DNA of 64,000 nucleotides from contig NZ_JAOAOP010000009.1 in assembly GCF_030398335.1 (NCBI RefSeq), positions 1 to 64,000 of the forward strand. The letters run 5' to 3'. Every line of letters starts with the position of its first letter. Within the stretch, counting starts at the first letter, position 1. Positions 52,611 to 61,418 of the stretch are shown one piece after another. Source of the DNA: Aquibium sp. A9E412. GTDB lineage: Bacteria > Pseudomonadota > Alphaproteobacteria > Rhizobiales > Rhizobiaceae. The position numbers were made by a program, and so were the translations under genes. The notes under the pieces are model-generated. The model saw only the letters and a list, made by a program, of their open reading frames with translations, made no database searches and was not told the DNA's origin.

Positions 52611-52745
52611 CTACCGTCGCGCTGGATTACGGCCCGCTCCCTTGGCCGCGAGTTCGGCGACTGACGACGTTGTCTGCTGAGGCGCGGCCTTGGCCTGCTT
52701 CGGCTTGCGCGCTTCGCGGTTTCCTTTCCGGTTCTTCTTGGCCAT
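52611..52745 (-). CDS. small basic protein (44 aa)
   Basis: Starts MAKKNRKGNREARKPKQAK, a lysine/arginine-rich opening common to small conserved rhizobial proteins of unknown function, and ends AKGAGRNPARR. GGGAAG lies 9 bases upstream. It is not covered by any larger plausible gene. Confidence 0.5.
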   Translation of the reverse strand: MAKKNRKGNREARKPKQAKAAPQQTTSSVAELAAKGAGRNPARR

Positions 52746-53302
52746 CGATAGATGCTTCCCACTGCGAGCCGATCGCGGATACGTGCTTGGCGCTGTGCCA
52801 TTCCGGCCCTGCGATCGGTCGAATTTTGCGATTCCGCCCGCCATCCAGGCGCCATGGCCGGCGCTTGTGCGCCTGCCATACCCTCGGATCGTTCGGGCGT
52901 TGAGATGTCCCTGGTCTGGTTGCGCTCCGTCCGGGGCGAGGAGCAGGCAGCCGGACCAGGGCTAGCGGCGTGAGAGCCGGCTGGCGGTGCAAAAAAGTCC
53001 GGCGGGAATAAAAAATTCAGTCATGATGAAAACTTCATTGGCCATCCAGAGAAAAAAGTCAAATCGCTTTCTCGAAATCGGAATGCCTTGAGTTTTCCGC
53101 ATTTCAGCGCAATAAGAAAAACATGTCGCATCAAGTTCGCAACTCTTTTGCCAAGGCAGACCGGGAAACACATGCTTTGTCCCGGAGCGGTCCTTCGTCG
53201 ATTTAGGCAAAGCAGCGACGCGACCGTTCCGGGCCTCCCGCACATTTCCGACATTGCTTTGCGATGCGCGCGTCCTCTCATTGGGCGCCGGGAGTTGGAG
53301 CC
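52746..53302. other. 557-bp gap upstream of the zinc-ribbon/MscS genes
   Basis: No gene is supported. The stretch 53000-53160 is noticeably AT-rich compared with its surroundings and probably carries promoters. Confidence 0.35.
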
Positions 53303-53506
53303 TTGACGCCTCATTTCGCCCCCTTGTTCTGTGGTCATTGCAGCCGCAGCATTCCGCGTGCCGCCGTCCGCTGTCCCTGGTGCTTCCGACCGGTCCATTC
53401 GCTCACGCGCGTAGGCCGCGCCACGAACGAGCGCCCGCCGGCGCGCGCCGCCGACGCCGTGAGCGCGCGCCACGAGACTGATGCCGACTGCGGACGGACG
53501 GCATGA
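53303..53506 (+). CDS. small zinc-ribbon-like protein coupled to mscS
   Basis: A 67-residue frame beginning at TTG 53303 with GGGAG upstream; ATG 53264 is an alternative. It has two CxxC pairs in CGHCSRSIPRAAVRCPWC, the pattern of a small zinc ribbon. The stop overlaps the mscS start (ATGA), which strongly supports that it is translated. The C-terminal half is low-complexity. Confidence 0.5.
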   Translation: MTPHFAPLFCGHCSRSIPRAAVRCPWCFRPVHSLTRVGRATNERPPARAADAVSARHETDADCGRTA

Positions 53507-54465
53507 GTGCCCGAACCGTCGCACGGCGCTCGCTCTGGCCGATTGTCGCGGTGGCGACCAGCATTGCGGTCTATCTGCTTCATCCGCAGGTCCTGGCGCT
53601 GCTGCAGGTTCAGGCGGATGCTCGGCCGGTTCGCTTGCTGTCCGGATCGGCAAGCTATTTTGCCGCCGCCTGGCTCGGCGGCCGCCTAATCGGCATCGCG
53701 CTCGAGCGGGCGGGGCCCGAGCGTCGCCGCGTGCCCCGACTGCTCCCAGAGCTGATCTCGGCCGCGCTCTTCATCGCGGCGTCGATCGCCACGATCATCC
53801 TGGTGCTGGGGCAATCGATGAGCGGAGCGCTCGCCGGCTCAGGGCTTGTGCTGGCCATTCTCGGTTTCGCCATCCGCAACGCGCTGGCCGACGTGCTGTC
53901 CGGCATCGCCCTCGGCCTCGAGGCCCCCTACCGGATCGGCGACTGGATCGAGATCGACGGCACGATCCGCGGCCGCGTGGTGGAGATCGGCTGGCGCACG
54001 ACCCGCCTGCTGACACGCGACAGCACGTACACTATCCTGCCCAACGGCCAGATCGCCCGTCAGCGGCTGACCAACTTCAGCGCGCCGCGGCAGCACTATC
54101 GGACCCACGTGTCAATCGCGCTCGACCATGACGTTCCGGTTGGCCACGCCAGGCGCGTGCTCGCGGAGGCGGCAGCCCGGACCTCTGTCATCCTGGCCAC
54201 ACCGGCACCGGACGTTCGCGTAACCTCGTACGATGCCGACGGCATCCGCTATGCCGTGCGCTTCTGGGTGCCCGGATTTGCCGACGACATCGACTGCCGA
54301 GACGCGGTTCTCGCCGCCATCGATGCTGCGGTCCGGGACCGGTGCCTGCCGCCGCCGCACGCGCGCATGCGCTTCCACGGTGCGGACGCACCGCACTCGC
54401 GCGACCGCACTCCGGCGGCACCGGCTGGCAGGCAGGCCAGCATGGACCTGAAAGGCGATGCGTGA
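53503..54465 (+). CDS. MscS-family mechanosensitive channel
   Basis: A 320-residue channel protein. Three to four membrane helices are followed by the pore helix and beta domain LADVLSGIALGLEAPYRIGD, then WIEIDGTIRGRVVEIGWRTT and ILPNGQIARQRLTNFS. These are canonical MscS landmarks. It opens on membrane stretch to release solutes on osmotic downshift. The C-terminal tail is longer than in E. coli MscS. Its start is fixed by the overlap with the zinc-ribbon-like gene. Confidence 0.9.
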   Translation: MSARTVARRSLWPIVAVATSIAVYLLHPQVLALLQVQADARPVRLLSGSASYFAAAWLGGRLIGIALERAGPERRRVPRLLPELISAALFIAASIATIILVLGQSMSGALAGSGLVLAILGFAIRNALADVLSGIALGLEAPYRIGDWIEIDGTIRGRVVEIGWRTTRLLTRDSTYTILPNGQIARQRLTNFSAPRQHYRTHVSIALDHDVPVGHARRVLAEAAARTSVILATPAPDVRVTSYDADGIRYAVRFWVPGFADDIDCRDAVLAAIDAAVRDRCLPPPHARMRFHGADAPHSRDRTPAAPAGRQASMDLKGDA

Positions 54466-54501
54466 GCGCGGGGTCGAGAACGGGTTGCATCTCGTCTCCG
54501 G

Positions 54502-55702
54502 TGACCTGCTCCCCTGGAATGTCCCCGCATTGAGGTTAGCCTGTTCCCTGATCAAGGAGACAGGCAATGAAGCGATCACGGTTTTCCGATGAACAGATCA
54601 TCGGCATCTTGAAGGAGCACTAGGGGCATGTCGGCGGCTGATCTGTGCCGTAAGCATGGAATCTCGGACGCAACCTTCTACAAATGGCGCTCCAAGTATG
54701 GCGGGATGGACGTGTCCGATGCCAAGCGGCTGAAGACTCTGGAGGAAGAGAACGCGAAGCTGAAGAATTTTCTGGCGGAGTCGGTGTTGGATGTATCGAC
54801 ACTCCGCGAGATGCTTGGAAAAAACTTCTAACGCCCGGCTCAAGGAGGAATGCCGTGGGCTGGGCCATCGAACACAAGGGGTATTCGCAGCGCCGGGCCT
54901 GTGGCCTGATGGGCATCGATGCGCGGGACTAACGGTAACGATCAACCGGACCTGACGATGCCGAGCTGAGGCAGCGGCTCAGGCAATTGGCATCAGAACG
55001 CCGCCAATTCGGCTATCGACGCCTGCACATCCTGCTCAAGCGGGAGGGCGTCGCGGTCGACTGGAAAAAGCTCTATCGTCTGTACAAGGAGGAGCGGCTG
55101 ACCGTGCGCAAGCGCGGTGGCCGCGAGCGTGCCATCGGCACATGGGCGCCCATGGCAATCCCCCAAAGTGCCAACCAGCGCTGGAGCCTCGACTTTGCCC
55201 ATGACACACTCGCCGACGGGCGGCGGTTCCGGATCCTGTGCGTGATCGATGACTTCAGCCGGGAATGCCTGACCACGATCGTCGACAACGCAATCTCAGG
55301 CGAGCGCGTAGCAAGGGAACTGGACGCCATCGCCGAACGGAGCGGCTATCCCTGCATGGTGGTCAGCGACAATGGCAGCGAACTGACCTCGAACGCCATC
55401 TTGAAATGGTAACAAGACCGGCGGGTCGAATGGCACTACATCGCCCCAGGCCAACCGATGCAGAACGGGTTGGTGGAGAGCTTCATCGGCCGGCTCAGGG
55501 ACGAATGTCTCAACGAGCACCTGTTTGCCAGCTACCGGCATGCCCGAGACCTGATCTAAGACTGGAGGTTCGGCGACAATCTTACGCGGCCACATTCAAG
55601 CCTGTACGGGCTCACACCGCACCAAATTGCAACCCGGTCCAAGCCGGACCACAACATGAACAGAGCCAACCAATCAACGCGGACAATTAGGGGGGCGGGT
55701 CA
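54502..55702 (+). mobile_element. inactivated IS3-family insertion sequence
   Basis: Ends match as imperfect terminal inverted repeats: TGACCTGCTCCCCTGG at 54502 and, on the minus strand from 55702, TGACCCGCCCCCCTAA. Inside, orfA starts MKRSRFSDEQIIGILKEH at 54567 but meets TAG and a frameshift; the rest continues from 54628 to 54831 (SAADLCRKHGISDATFYKWR). orfB carries the DDE core ([34 protein letters not shown]) with in-frame stops near 54930, 55410 and 55560. Both genes are dead, so the copy cannot transpose by itself. No target duplication is obvious. Confidence 0.85.
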
Positions 55703-55758
55703 GGATCAACACGCAGCCGCAAGTGGTCCGCCAGAGATTTCAGGAGGTGAGAAACCCT

Positions 55759-56132
55759 TCACGTCGATTGCTTGTTCGCGTCATCTATCGACAACCCCGC
55801 CGTGACGCGCAGGGTCCGGGCGGCTTCGACCGCCTGACTGGCGATTTCATCGAACAAGACCGCCATCTCCATGACAACAGTGGGTCGCTCTCGCGGTCGG
55901 TGATTTCGTCGATCTCAGCGAGGAACGAGAGTTGTGCGACGATCCAGTCCCTCCGATGACGCGCCTCCCTCAATCCGTTCCTCACCTGATGGCGGCTTTC
56001 GAGAACCGAAAACCGGTCGAGCGCTTCATCCAGTCTCGCCCGACACGCGCAGTCAAGTTGCACGGAGGCCAGAACCCGACGCAGCCGCAAAGCCATGTCG
56101 GTGCGCAAGGACGGGTTGGCAGGACCTTTCAT
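55759..56132 (-). pseudogene. hypothetical protein gene with probable frameshift (or two overlapping small genes)
   Basis: One frame (ATG 56132) gives a charged helical protein: KGPANPSLRTDMALRLRRVL, then LDEALDRFSVLESRHQ and FLAEIDEITDRESDPLLS. After that the sequence becomes unnatural in that frame. The other minus frame, from an ATG at 55872 to the stop at 55759, reads well as MEMAVLFDEIASQAVEAART, then LRVTAGLSIDDANKQST. A single frameshift near 55872 joins the two into one roughly 120-residue protein. No family was recognised. Confidence 0.5.
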
Positions 56133-56245
56133 GTCACGATCCCGCTGCAATTCACAGACGATCGGAAGGATGCCGCCTCCCCCAGTTTGCCAAGCCACCC
56201 ATGTTCTTCACAGCGATCGCATGGGTGCTCCCGTGCGGTCGACGG

Positions 56246-56680
56246 TCATCCACAGGTGACAGCCGGTGAAGCGATCTGCGCGAAATCTTCGGCGTTCGGG
56301 CAGACCCCGCGGTGCCATTCCGCGAACCTTCCGCGCGCGACGATGCGCCGGCAGGCACCCCGGTGCGGACATTTCATGCACGTGCGCTCCATGTCCTGGA
56401 ACCACCCGGGATAGCGTGCGCAGAATTCATCCGGATCGATGTCAAAGGTATGCATCGCCTCCTGGAGCAGGTCTTCGGACGCAAACGGAAGCACCATGGA
56501 GCGTTCAAACTCGCGCGGGCTCAAGCCGACCTCGGTCAACACACGTCCGGCCTCCTGGGCGCCGAGTGCGTTGATCTCCCGCAACGTCTGTCTCGTGTGC
56601 CGCCAGTTGCGCAAGGAGTTGGCCAAGACGCAGCGTGCCGATGCCATCCGGCCGACCAGGCTCATCATCATCGCTTTCAT
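56246..56680 (-). CDS. DUF6455-like protein
   Basis: A 144-residue protein. The C-terminal cysteine set CMKCPHRGACRR then RGVCPNAEDF and the preceding LLQEAMHTFDIDPDEFCARY match the DUF6455 pattern as I remember it, which may bind metal. The N-terminal 40 residues are helical. ATG 56680 has GAGGAG seven bases upstream. Function unknown. Confidence 0.7.
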   Translation of the reverse strand: MKAMMMSLVGRMASARCVLANSLRNWRHTRQTLREINALGAQEAGRVLTEVGLSPREFERSMVLPFASEDLLQEAMHTFDIDPDEFCARYPGWFQDMERTCMKCPHRGACRRIVARGRFAEWHRGVCPNAEDFAQIASPAVTCG

Positions 56681-57053
56681 TGGTCACTCCTCTGGACGGG
56701 TGAATGCGTGCCAAGCTTGCGAGAAGGGATTCCCGAATGGGAACTGAAGCTACACCCGTTTGCTCATCGCTCTTTGCTGCAGGACAAACTCCCCGCGAAT
56801 TGGCACACCGATCGGCGTCGCCCTTGCCTCTTGAAGCGGCACGGCGCGGCGAGCCGGACTGGAATGTCCCTGGCAACGGCCACCTCGAACACCAAGAAGA
56901 CCAGCCGCAATGAGGGCGGCGAGCATGCCCGGCTCTGGCCGCAATAGAGGCCCGGCGCCTTTGAGGCTGCGTGGGCATCCTTGTCGCAAGAACCCCCGAG
57001 ATGCGCCGGTCAAACGCGCCACGTTGTGCGAAGACTTGGCTATGCCCCTGGCT
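56681..57053. other. 373-bp gap between DUF6455-like gene and MFS gene
   Basis: No gene is supported; several open frames on both strands lack start signals and family features. Confidence 0.35.
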
Positions 57054-58214
57054 TCAGGAACGTCTGAGCACAACCAGCGCAAGCATCGAGGCCGTGCCTA
57101 TCCCAGCCGTCAGCCAAATGGCCGACGACCCCCACGCCGACAGGGCAGCGCCGAAGATCAATGGCGCGGCCGCCTGGAGGATGCGGGCCGGCGCGTTCAG
57201 CCAGCCGAGACGCTGCCCATAGCCAACCGTCCCGAACAGTGCGAGCGGCAGCGTGCCCTTTGCGATGGTGAGGATACCATTGCCCGCTCCATGCAAGATC
57301 GCAAAAGCGTAAGAAGCGGCCCCACCGAACGTCACCAGCGCCACGGCCGCAAGCGGATGAGCCGCCGCTGCGAGCCTGGTCGACGCGAGCGGGTGGCAGC
57401 GGCGAAGCAGGCTGAATTCCAGCACCCGCGCCGCCACCTGGGCCGGGCCGATCAGCGCGCCCGCGGCGAGGGCTACGGCTGTGCTGGCCCCCGCTGTCTG
57501 CAGCAAGCCTGGCAGATGCGCAGCCATCGCGGTTGAGTTGAACCAGGTCGCTGCGAAAACGAACGCAAGCAGCGCCAGCGCCAAACGCGATGGCGGCGGG
57601 CCATCGTCTGCCGGGGCGCTTGCCCGGGCCATCGTCCTGGTTGCTCTCGGCAGACAGGCGTTCAACGGCAGCGCAAGGAACAACTGGATAAGCGCCCAGC
57701 CGATACAAGCCTCGCGCCAGCCCCATGTTGCGAGCATCAGCCCAGAAAGCGGCCAACCGACGGTGCTAGCAAATCCGGCAATCAGCGTGATGCCGGTGAT
57801 CGGTCCACGCGCGTCCTTGCCGTAAATCCCCGCCAGTGTGGCAAACCCGGCTTCATAGAGCCCTATGCCCATCCCAAGCCCAATGACCGCCCAGCCTGCG
57901 AAAAGGATCGGCGGTGATGGGGCAGCGGCGAGCAGCATGAGGCCGGCGGCAAACACGATGTTCGACAGCATCAACACGCCCCGCCCCCCGGCGCCGTCAA
58001 TCCTCGCTCCCGCCCAGGGGCCGACCATGGCCGAAACCATCATTGCCATGGAGAATGCGCCGAACACCCAGACCGGCGACAGACCCAGATCTTCGGCCAT
58101 TGGGACCGCCAAGACCGCCGGAAGGTAGTAGCTCGAGGCCCAACTGACCGTGAGGGACGTTCCGAGTACGGCCACGGTCGGACCGCGCCGCACCGGTGTC
58201 AGTCGTGGGATCAT
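57054..58214 (-). CDS. MFS transporter
   Basis: A 386-residue major-facilitator protein with about twelve hydrophobic segments. Family-type loops appear as GAFSMAMMVSAMVGPWAGAR-IDGAGG (motif A position) and GWAVIGLGMGIGLYEAGFAT. ATG 58214 is taken because hydrophobic sequence begins shortly after; upstream codons give no membrane or family features. The substrate is unknown. No regulator is adjacent. Confidence 0.85.
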   Translation of the reverse strand: MIPRLTPVRRGPTVAVLGTSLTVSWASSYYLPAVLAVPMAEDLGLSPVWVFGAFSMAMMVSAMVGPWAGARIDGAGGRGVLMLSNIVFAAGLMLLAAAPSPPILFAGWAVIGLGMGIGLYEAGFATLAGIYGKDARGPITGITLIAGFASTVGWPLSGLMLATWGWREACIGWALIQLFLALPLNACLPRATRTMARASAPADDGPPPSRLALALLAFVFAATWFNSTAMAAHLPGLLQTAGASTAVALAAGALIGPAQVAARVLEFSLLRRCHPLASTRLAAAAHPLAAVALVTFGGAASYAFAILHGAGNGILTIAKGTLPLALFGTVGYGQRLGWLNAPARILQAAAPLIFGAALSAWGSSAIWLTAGIGTASMLALVVLRRS

Positions 58215-58654
58215 GCTCGGTTTTTCCGTTCGGAGGGAAGCGGTGAAGCCGCTGCCGCGGATCAAGCCATCGAGAACAACAGGCCCGAAGCAAGAGCTCT
58301 GGTCAACAACACGCGATGTAGAGCGCGAAGGCTGCTGCCGCGCCAAGGTCCCAACGAACATGCTCGGCGTTGCGCAGCCGACGCACAAGCGGCAGGGCCG
58401 CGCAGCCGTTCCGAGAACGGCTGGATCACCAAACGGGATCGCGGTCAAGGTTGCGGCCGGGCTCCGGACCAGCATCGCGCATATCCTGGACAACGACCAA
58501 GGTCGGCCACCGGTCAGCTACGCGGCGGGGAACGGTGTCGGCGTCAGCGCCGCCCTGCCAGCTCCAGAGGCAGGAACAAAGCCACCGGGATAAGTGCGAT
58601 CAGTCCTTCGAGGAGCCATTTGACCTGCAAGATCCCGGCTGCCGCCAGGGCGGT
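58215..58654. other. 440-bp gap between the MFS and nucleoside hydrolase genes
   Basis: No supported gene. A plus-strand open frame (58150-58593) partly covers it but overlaps the MFS gene antisense and shows no family features. Confidence 0.35.
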
Positions 58655-59806
58655 TCATGGCGACCGAGGCGTCCTTTCGGCATCGGCGCCATCTGCGCGT
58701 GTGCGCGTGCCGGCCAGTTTGCTCATCAGCCAGGCGCGCAACGCGGGGTCGATCCCCACGCAATAGATCAAGTCGGTTTCCGCCATCGCGTCGTCGGAGC
58801 GTTCCGCGCGCAAACCGACCTGCAACGCGAGCGGATCGACGAGCGGGAGGTTGTCGAGCCGATGGTCGCGGCCGATCCATGCCAGGGCAACGGCGCAATC
58901 GAAGCGTTCCGGCCGAAGCACGTAGGCGGCTGCCAGGAGGTCGAAGGGATGGAATCCGTCGAGCCCGATGTCTTCCCGCCAGAAGTCGAGCCACTCTCGT
59001 GCGCCGGATGCGATCCATGGTCCCGTCTCGCCCGCCCGGGCGAGACGATCGAGATCAGCCTCCGTCAGGCTGATCCCGCGCGCCACGTCATAGGGGATCA
59101 GCGACATCGGCAGTTGCATGGCGAGCAGGTCGAGGGCCGCCTCGCGGTCCATATCGAAGTTGAGATCGCGGAAGACGGGACCGTGCCCGAACAGGATGCC
59201 GTCTCCCTGGCCTTCGGACGGGTGGAAGATGTGACCTGGCCGGCGTCCCATCACCGCAACCACGCGCCGGACGTTCTGCTGCAATCCCGGCCGCCCCTTC
59301 AGCGCCGCGGAGACATTCGTCAGCGGCCCGAGCGCGACGATCGTCAGGGGCCCACCCGCAAGAGCCTCGCGCAGTCCCGCCTGCGCCGGGGTCGCGGCGG
59401 CGGCAGGCGCGTCTGCACCAGGCAACACAGCGGGAACCCGCGCACCGTCACGGCGCAGCTTGCCGGCCAGCGTGCGAGCGGTCCGGTCGGTGTCCTCCAG
59501 GTCGGCATTGCCGAACACGCTCGACATGCCAACGATCCGGATGTTCGGATCGCGGGCAAGCAGCATCAAAGCAAGGCAATCGTCCGGGTCGGTACGGCGG
59601 CCGACACCGCATGCCGCATCGGTGTCGATCCACACGCGATCAGCCGCTGCGATATCCGGGCCGTTCTTGATGATCGGCAGCGGCGGCGCGGGCAGCCGGC
59701 CCGTGCGCCAGACGGAAACAGGCATGGCCAGGAGAAGGACAGCCAAAGCCGCCAGGACCATTGCGGCCATGCTGATTGCCTTGAGGGTCTTGCCAAGCGG
59801 TGCCAT
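58655..59806 (-). CDS. membrane-anchored nucleoside hydrolase-like protein
   Basis: A 383-residue inosine-uridine-preferring nucleoside hydrolase-family protein. The calcium-site motif is present as IDTDAACGVGRRTDPDDCLA, with GPLTNVSAALK and the C-terminal DLIYCVGIDPALRAWL. The usual cytosolic enzymes are about 310-330 residues; this one has an N-terminal hydrophobic segment (AISMAAMVLAALAVLLLAMP) absent from those, so it is probably anchored in the inner membrane facing the periplasm. ATG 59806 precedes MAPLGKTLKAIS. It would hydrolyse nucleosides or related N-ribosides. Confidence 0.82.
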   Translation of the reverse strand: MAPLGKTLKAISMAAMVLAALAVLLLAMPVSVWRTGRLPAPPLPIIKNGPDIAAADRVWIDTDAACGVGRRTDPDDCLALMLLARDPNIRIVGMSSVFGNADLEDTDRTARTLAGKLRRDGARVPAVLPGADAPAAAATPAQAGLREALAGGPLTIVALGPLTNVSAALKGRPGLQQNVRRVVAVMGRRPGHIFHPSEGQGDGILFGHGPVFRDLNFDMDREAALDLLAMQLPMSLIPYDVARGISLTEADLDRLARAGETGPWIASGAREWLDFWREDIGLDGFHPFDLLAAAYVLRPERFDCAVALAWIGRDHRLDNLPLVDPLALQVGLRAERSDDAMAETDLIYCVGIDPALRAWLMSKLAGTRTRADGADAERTPRSP

Positions 59807-60169
59807 CGCAAAATCGAATCCGAGTGCGCCGGACAACGAGCCGGCGATCAGCACATGCGCCGACGCCGCGCCGGCGGCGAAACGCTCGGGGTGAGGAGTG
59901 AAGGCCCTGCCCCGCCCGCACGTGCTGGAGCAGCGCGGGCCGCAGGCTCGCGCGACCTGCCCCGCGCCATGCGGCCCTCAGGCCCGCCGATGAACCGGGT
60001 CACGTCGTTCCCTCGCTCCCTTGCGTCGTGCCGCTTGCTCGGTCGACCCCACGGGCCCTGGGGTCCGTTCCTCCTAAAGCGCTTCCAGGCGATGTGGAAA
60101 CCGGTTCGCCGTTCGCAAACGCGTCAAGGCAACAAGCTGGAGCCGATCTGCGATACCAAAACGGATACT
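59807..60169. other. 363-bp gap with dispersed repeat copy B
   Basis: No gene is supported. It holds the second copy of the short repeat (60081-60132) immediately after the DUF1772 gene end, and a GC-rich part next to the nucleoside hydrolase. Confidence 0.4.
60081..60132. repeat. dispersed short repeat, copy B
   Basis: Core GTGGAAACCGGTTCGCCG followed by TTCGCAAACGCGTCAA, the partner of the copy at 51766-51816. Similar intergenic repeats are known in rhizobial genomes. Confidence 0.6.
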
Positions 60170-60658
60170 CTAGGGCCCGGTCAGCCCGACTGCGAGCGCA
60201 AGCAGGCTCGCTCCGGCGAGAACGGCGCGCAGCACATGCGAGCGCTCCCAGCGGTCGCGCATGGCTCGCCAGTCGCCTTCCGCGCGCGATCCGGCGGCGA
60301 AGAAGCGCGACGCTGCCGAGGTCGTCGCAACGTCCCTGACCCAGAAGTCGTTGACCGGATGGGTGAAAAGCCAGTAGGCGGCGTGCACCGCGACGAGCAG
60401 CGCAAGCGCTGCGGCCGTCCACCAGAAACGGTCGGTTCCGTAGGGAAGCGGCAGGAGCGCGGCCGCCAGCAACACGATGCCGCCCAACTCGCCGACCAGC
60501 CCGCCATAGGTGAACCCGGGATAGTAGATCGCCTGCACGGCACCATACGTGTTGCGGTCGAGGCGCATCTTTCCCGGAAGCTCCAGGGCATGCGCGAGCG
60601 CGAGCCCGAACGTGACGGCGACGCAAAGCAGCGCGGCGATGGTGATGACCTGGATCAT
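60170..60658 (-). CDS. DUF1772-family membrane protein
   Basis: A 162-residue membrane protein. The family pattern is seen in VTFGLALAHALELPGKMRLD, YPGFTYGGLVGE, HPVNDFWV and FRRDRWERSH-like RDRWERSHVLRA. About four membrane segments are expected. Some DUF1772 proteins are called anthrone-oxygenase-like, but function is unsettled. ATG 60658 begins MIQVITIAALLCVAV. Confidence 0.82.
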   Translation of the reverse strand: MIQVITIAALLCVAVTFGLALAHALELPGKMRLDRNTYGAVQAIYYPGFTYGGLVGELGGIVLLAAALLPLPYGTDRFWWTAAALALLVAVHAAYWLFTHPVNDFWVRDVATTSAASRFFAAGSRAEGDWRAMRDRWERSHVLRAVLAGASLLALAVGLTGP

Positions 60659-60817
60659 GTCTTGGCTCGGTCCCTCCCCGGTTCCTCCCGGCGCTCGTGA
60701 TCTTGCGTGCGCCACTGCCGGAAGGATGCGAAACCATCCGGCTGGGCACCGGTCGGTTCCCGAAAGCCCGACGCCCGCCGCGTTCCGGGCGGCACCGAAG
60801 GCCGCGGGAACAACGCG

Positions 60818-61297
60818 TCAGACACGACGCGCCGCTTCGATGGCGGCGACGTCGATCTTCCGCATGTCCATCATTGCCTCGAAGGCCCGCTTCGCCTCGT
60901 CGCCACCGGCGGCCATCGCCTCGGTCAGCACGCGCGGCGTGATCTGCCAAGAGATGCCCCATCGGTCCTTGCACCAGCCGCAGGCGCTTTCCTCGCCGCC
61001 GTTGCCCACGATGGCGTTCCAGTAGCGGTCGGTCTCCTCCTGGTCGTCGGTGGCGACCTGGAAGGAAAAGGACTCGTTGTGCCGGAACGCCGGACCGCCA
61101 TTGAGGCCGAGGCAGGGGATGCCGAGGACGGTGAAGTCCACGGTCAGCACGTCGCCGGCCTTGCCGGACGGATAGTCGCCGGGTGCGCGGTGCACCGCAT
61201 ACACCGCGCTGTCGGGAAAGGTGGCGGCGTAAAAACGCGCGGCGGCCTCCGCATCCTTGTCGTACCAGAGGCAGATCGTGTTCTTCGCAGTGGTCAT
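60818..61297 (-). CDS. VOC/PhnB-like protein
   Basis: A 159-residue vicinal-oxygen-chelate fold protein of the PhnB / 3-demethylubiquinone-methyltransferase-like group. It begins TAKNTICLWYDKDAEAAARF and has GLNGGPAFRHNESFSFQV, CGWCKDRWGISWQITPR and AFEAMMDMRKIDVAAIEAA. ATG 61297 is preceded by GAGAGG. These proteins often accompany ECF42 sigma factors. A metal-dependent role is likely but the substrate is unknown. Confidence 0.85.
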   Translation of the reverse strand: MTTAKNTICLWYDKDAEAAARFYAATFPDSAVYAVHRAPGDYPSGKAGDVLTVDFTVLGIPCLGLNGGPAFRHNESFSFQVATDDQEETDRYWNAIVGNGGEESACGWCKDRWGISWQITPRVLTEAMAAGGDEAKRAFEAMMDMRKIDVAAIEAARRV

Positions 61298-61418
61298 GGC
61301 GTTTCCTCTCTCGCATTGATCGTGCCGGGGGCGACGCGACCGGCGCGTCGCGGCCAATGCCGGCACCCGGGTGCGCTGCCGGGCCGGGCACGGCTTCCGC
61401 CCCCGGACAGACAGGACT

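Noticed and set aside
58370-60700. Plus-strand open frame of over 770 codons across the nucleoside hydrolase and DUF1772 genes
   Set aside because: Opposite strands of these genes show recognisable motifs; the plus frame has none.
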